The notes under the pieces were generated by a model. That model did no database searches. It was not told the DNA's origin and worked only from the letters and a program-made list of their open reading frames with translations. A stretch of 22,699 nt of DNA. Source: Faeciplasma sp900553675. Its GTDB lineage: Bacteria > Bacillota > Clostridia > Oscillospirales > Ruminococcaceae. The stretch spans positions 1 through 22,699 of the forward strand of contig CAUAFG010000029.1 of assembly GCA_958428235.1 (NCBI GenBank), given 5' to 3'. Every line of letters starts with the position of its first letter. Within the stretch, counting starts at the first letter, position 1. The position numbers and the translations under genes were made by a program. Below are positions 21,219-22,699 of the stretch, piece after piece.

Positions 21219-22436
21219 ATGGCAAAAATTGAAATGACCACGCCCATCGTCGAGATGGACGGCGACGAAATGACAAGGGTTATCTGGCAGATGATAAAGG
21301 ATCAGCTGATACTCCCATATGTCAATTTAAAGAGCGAATATTACGATTTGGGTCTTGTTCACCGCAACGAAACCAACGATCAGGTAACTATCGATTCGGC
21401 GGAGGCTACCAAAAAGTACGGAGTCGCCGTCAAGTGTGCAACCATCACCCCGAACGCCGCGAGGGTCGAAGAATACAATCTCAAAGAGATGTGGAAGTCG
21501 CCAAACGGCACTATCAGGGCGATTTTAGACGGTACGGTTTTCCGCGCACCCATCATAATAAAGGGCATAACTCCCTTCATACCGACATGGACTAAGGCCA
21601 TCACCATTGCAAGGCACGCCTACGGCGACATCTACAAAAACACCGAGCTTAAGGTTTCCAAGGGCTCTAAAGCCGAGCTTGTCGTCACCGACGAAAACGG
21701 CAACGAGACAAGGGCGCTTATTAACAATTTCGCCGCAAGCGACGGCATTATTCAGGGCGTTCACAATTTAGACAGCTCAATTTCCGCCTTTGCGCGCGCC
21801 TGCTTTAACTACGCTCTTGACACCAAGCAGGACATCTGGTTTGCCGCAAAGGACACCATCTCCAAAATCTACGACCACAGATTTAAAGACATCTTTGCGG
21901 AAATCTACGAAAACGAGTACAAGGAAAGGTTTGAAGCCGCAGGTATCGAATATTTCTACACGCTTATCGACGACGCTGTTGCACGTGTTGTAAAGTCAAA
22001 GGGCGGAATGATATGGGCTTGCAAAAACTACGACGGCGACGTTATGAGCGACATGGTTGCCACCGCTTACGGAAGCTTGGGTCTGATGACATCGGTGCTT
22101 GTATCTCCGGATGGAATTTATGAGTACGAAGCCGCCCACGGCACCGTTCAGCGTCACTATTACAAGTGGCTGAAGGGTGATAAGACCTCTACAAACCCCG
22201 TAGCCACAATATTTGCGTGGTCGGGAGCGTTAAGAAAGCGCGGCGAGCTTGACAATATTCCAGCCCTGTGCGACTATGCCGACAATCTTGAAAAAGCTAC
22301 CGTCTCCACCATCGAATCGGGCATTATGACCGGCGACATGGCAGCGCTTTCCACCATAGAAAACAAGCGCACCGTTTACTCGGAAGAGTTCCTTTCGGCA
22401 ATTGCGGACAAGCTTGCCAAGCTTATGAATGAATGA
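21219..22436 (+). CDS. icd: NADP-dependent isocitrate dehydrogenase, eukaryote-like type II
   Basis: A 405-residue homodimer-type isocitrate dehydrogenase that oxidatively decarboxylates isocitrate to 2-oxoglutarate with NADP. It starts IEMTTPIVEMDGDEMTRVIW and has the substrate motif SPNGTIRAILDGTVFR, as in human IDH1/2 and their bacterial relatives, not as in E. coli Icd. The coenzyme site AHGTVQRHY keeps Arg312 and His313, which correspond to the NADP-selecting Arg-His pair of the family. The metal-binding aspartates are in the DDAVARVVKS and NYDGDVMSD regions. AAAGGA lies ten bases before the ATG. It is the last gene of the acnA operon, followed by a strong terminator. With aconitase it supplies 2-oxoglutarate and NADPH. 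Confidence 0.96.
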   Translation: MAKIEMTTPIVEMDGDEMTRVIWQMIKDQLILPYVNLKSEYYDLGLVHRNETNDQVTIDSAEATKKYGVAVKCATITPNAARVEEYNLKEMWKSPNGTIRAILDGTVFRAPIIIKGITPFIPTWTKAITIARHAYGDIYKNTELKVSKGSKAELVVTDENGNETRALINNFAASDGIIQGVHNLDSSISAFARACFNYALDTKQDIWFAAKDTISKIYDHRFKDIFAEIYENEYKERFEAAGIEYFYTLIDDAVARVVKSKGGMIWACKNYDGDVMSDMVATAYGSLGLMTSVLVSPDGIYEYEAAHGTVQRHYYKWLKGDKTSTNPVATIFAWSGALRKRGELDNIPALCDYADNLEKATVSTIESGIMTGDMAALSTIENKRTVYSEEFLSAIADKLAKLMNE

Positions 22437-22458
22437 TTGATATATTATAATGTTTAAT

Positions 22459-22497
22459 CGGTGCAAAGCCCCGAAAAAGGCTTTACACCGATTTTTT
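22459..22497 (+). terminator. Rho-independent terminator after icd
   Basis: Arms 22459-22470 (CGGTGCAAAGCC) and 22479-22490 (GGCTTTACACCG) pair with one mismatch around an 8-base loop, followed by ATTTTTT. It begins about 23 bases after the icd stop. Confidence 0.92.
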
Positions 22498-22507
22498 CGT
22501 ATCACAT

Positions 22508-22545
22508 AAAAAACAGACCCAAAGCAAGTTCGGGTCTGTTTTATT
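22508..22545 (-). terminator. Terminator for the converging gene at the right edge
   Basis: AAAACAGACCC (ending 22520) and GGGTCTGTTTT (from 22532) form a perfect 11-pair stem with an 11-base loop. On the minus strand it is followed by six T. A T-rich flank also exists on the plus strand, so it may work in both directions as a second stop behind icd. Confidence 0.85.
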
Positions 22546-22565
22546 CGATGACATTATACTAAGCT

Positions 22566-22699
22566 TTAATCAGCTTCTTCTACCAGCTTGTTAAGCTCGT
22601 CGAGATAGTACTCCAGCTTTTCTGAGTTCTGCTCCTTGCGCTGCGTGAAGGTGCTGTCGCTGTTTCTTGTGTAGTTGATAATGGCATCAACTATCGGTG
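22566..22699 (-). CDS. C-terminal end of an unidentified protein (truncated by the window)
   Basis: A minus-strand frame open to the window edge encodes 43 residues and ends with TAA at 22566-22568. The visible tail is hydrophilic and helix-prone: it begins PIVDAIINYTRNS and ends in the acidic YYLDELNKLVEEAD. Codon use resembles that of the neighbouring genes, and a good minus-strand hairpin terminator follows 21 bases after the stop, so this is probably the real end of a gene. No family is recognised from this fragment. Confidence 0.7.
   Translation of the reverse strand, partial: PIVDAIINYTRNSDSTFTQRKEQNSEKLEYYLDELNKLVEEAD

Overview
The window looks like a chromosomal core region of a low-to-mid-GC Gram-positive Clostridia member, probably near the Oscillospiraceae/Ruminococcaceae. 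Four things point there: an IspH-ribosomal S1 fusion, the tepA-ylzJ-(uppP)-ftsK/spoIIIE neighbourhood known from spore-forming Firmicutes, AGGAGG-type ribosome-binding sites ahead of most genes, and consensus sigma-A promoters. Genes are packed tightly with short gaps or ATGA/TAATG-type overlaps. I see no tRNA, rRNA, CRISPR array or intact insertion sequence.

Region 1 (about 117-4659, minus strand) is a four-gene unit. It starts at a near-consensus promoter (4631-4659) and reads a class A penicillin-binding protein, a THUMP-domain rRNA methyltransferase, an S51/class I amidotransferase-like protein and a small cysteine-rich TIGR04076 protein. It ends at a hairpin terminator (116-153).

Region 2 (about 4744-18109, minus strand) is a run of eleven genes with no gap above 51 bases. 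It starts at a second near-consensus promoter (18081-18109) and ends at a hairpin (4744-4775). The order is tepA, ylzJ, uppP, ftsK/spoIIIE, a YgiQ-type radical SAM protein, a ComEC-like metallo-hydrolase, a DUF3006 protein, a MurR/RpiR regulator, an HI0933-family flavoprotein, a cmk-plsC fusion and an ispH-S1 fusion. The themes are cell envelope (UppP, PlsC, and IspH for isoprenoid precursors), chromosome segregation or sporulation (FtsK, TepA, YlzJ), nucleotide supply (Cmk) and translation (S1).

Region 3 (18213-22497, plus strand) is divergent from region 2. It encodes aconitase, an RsmB/NOP-type RNA methyltransferase and a eukaryote-type NADP isocitrate dehydrogenase, followed by a strong terminator. 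Aconitase and isocitrate dehydrogenase together convert citrate to 2-oxoglutarate, which feeds glutamate synthesis; no citrate synthase gene is visible here. The 325-base divergent spacer holds both promoters and several short repeats. At the right edge a truncated minus-strand gene converges on the icd terminator.

Nothing here looks like a dedicated new defence or mobile system. The most interesting details are a strong internal Shine-Dalgarno plus ATG at the IspH/S1 junction, a Cmk-PlsC fusion with no internal start, a 24-base in-frame repeat with serial ATGs at the start of the YgiQ gene, an RNA methyltransferase between the two citrate-pathway genes, and tandem and palindromic elements in the divergent promoter region.
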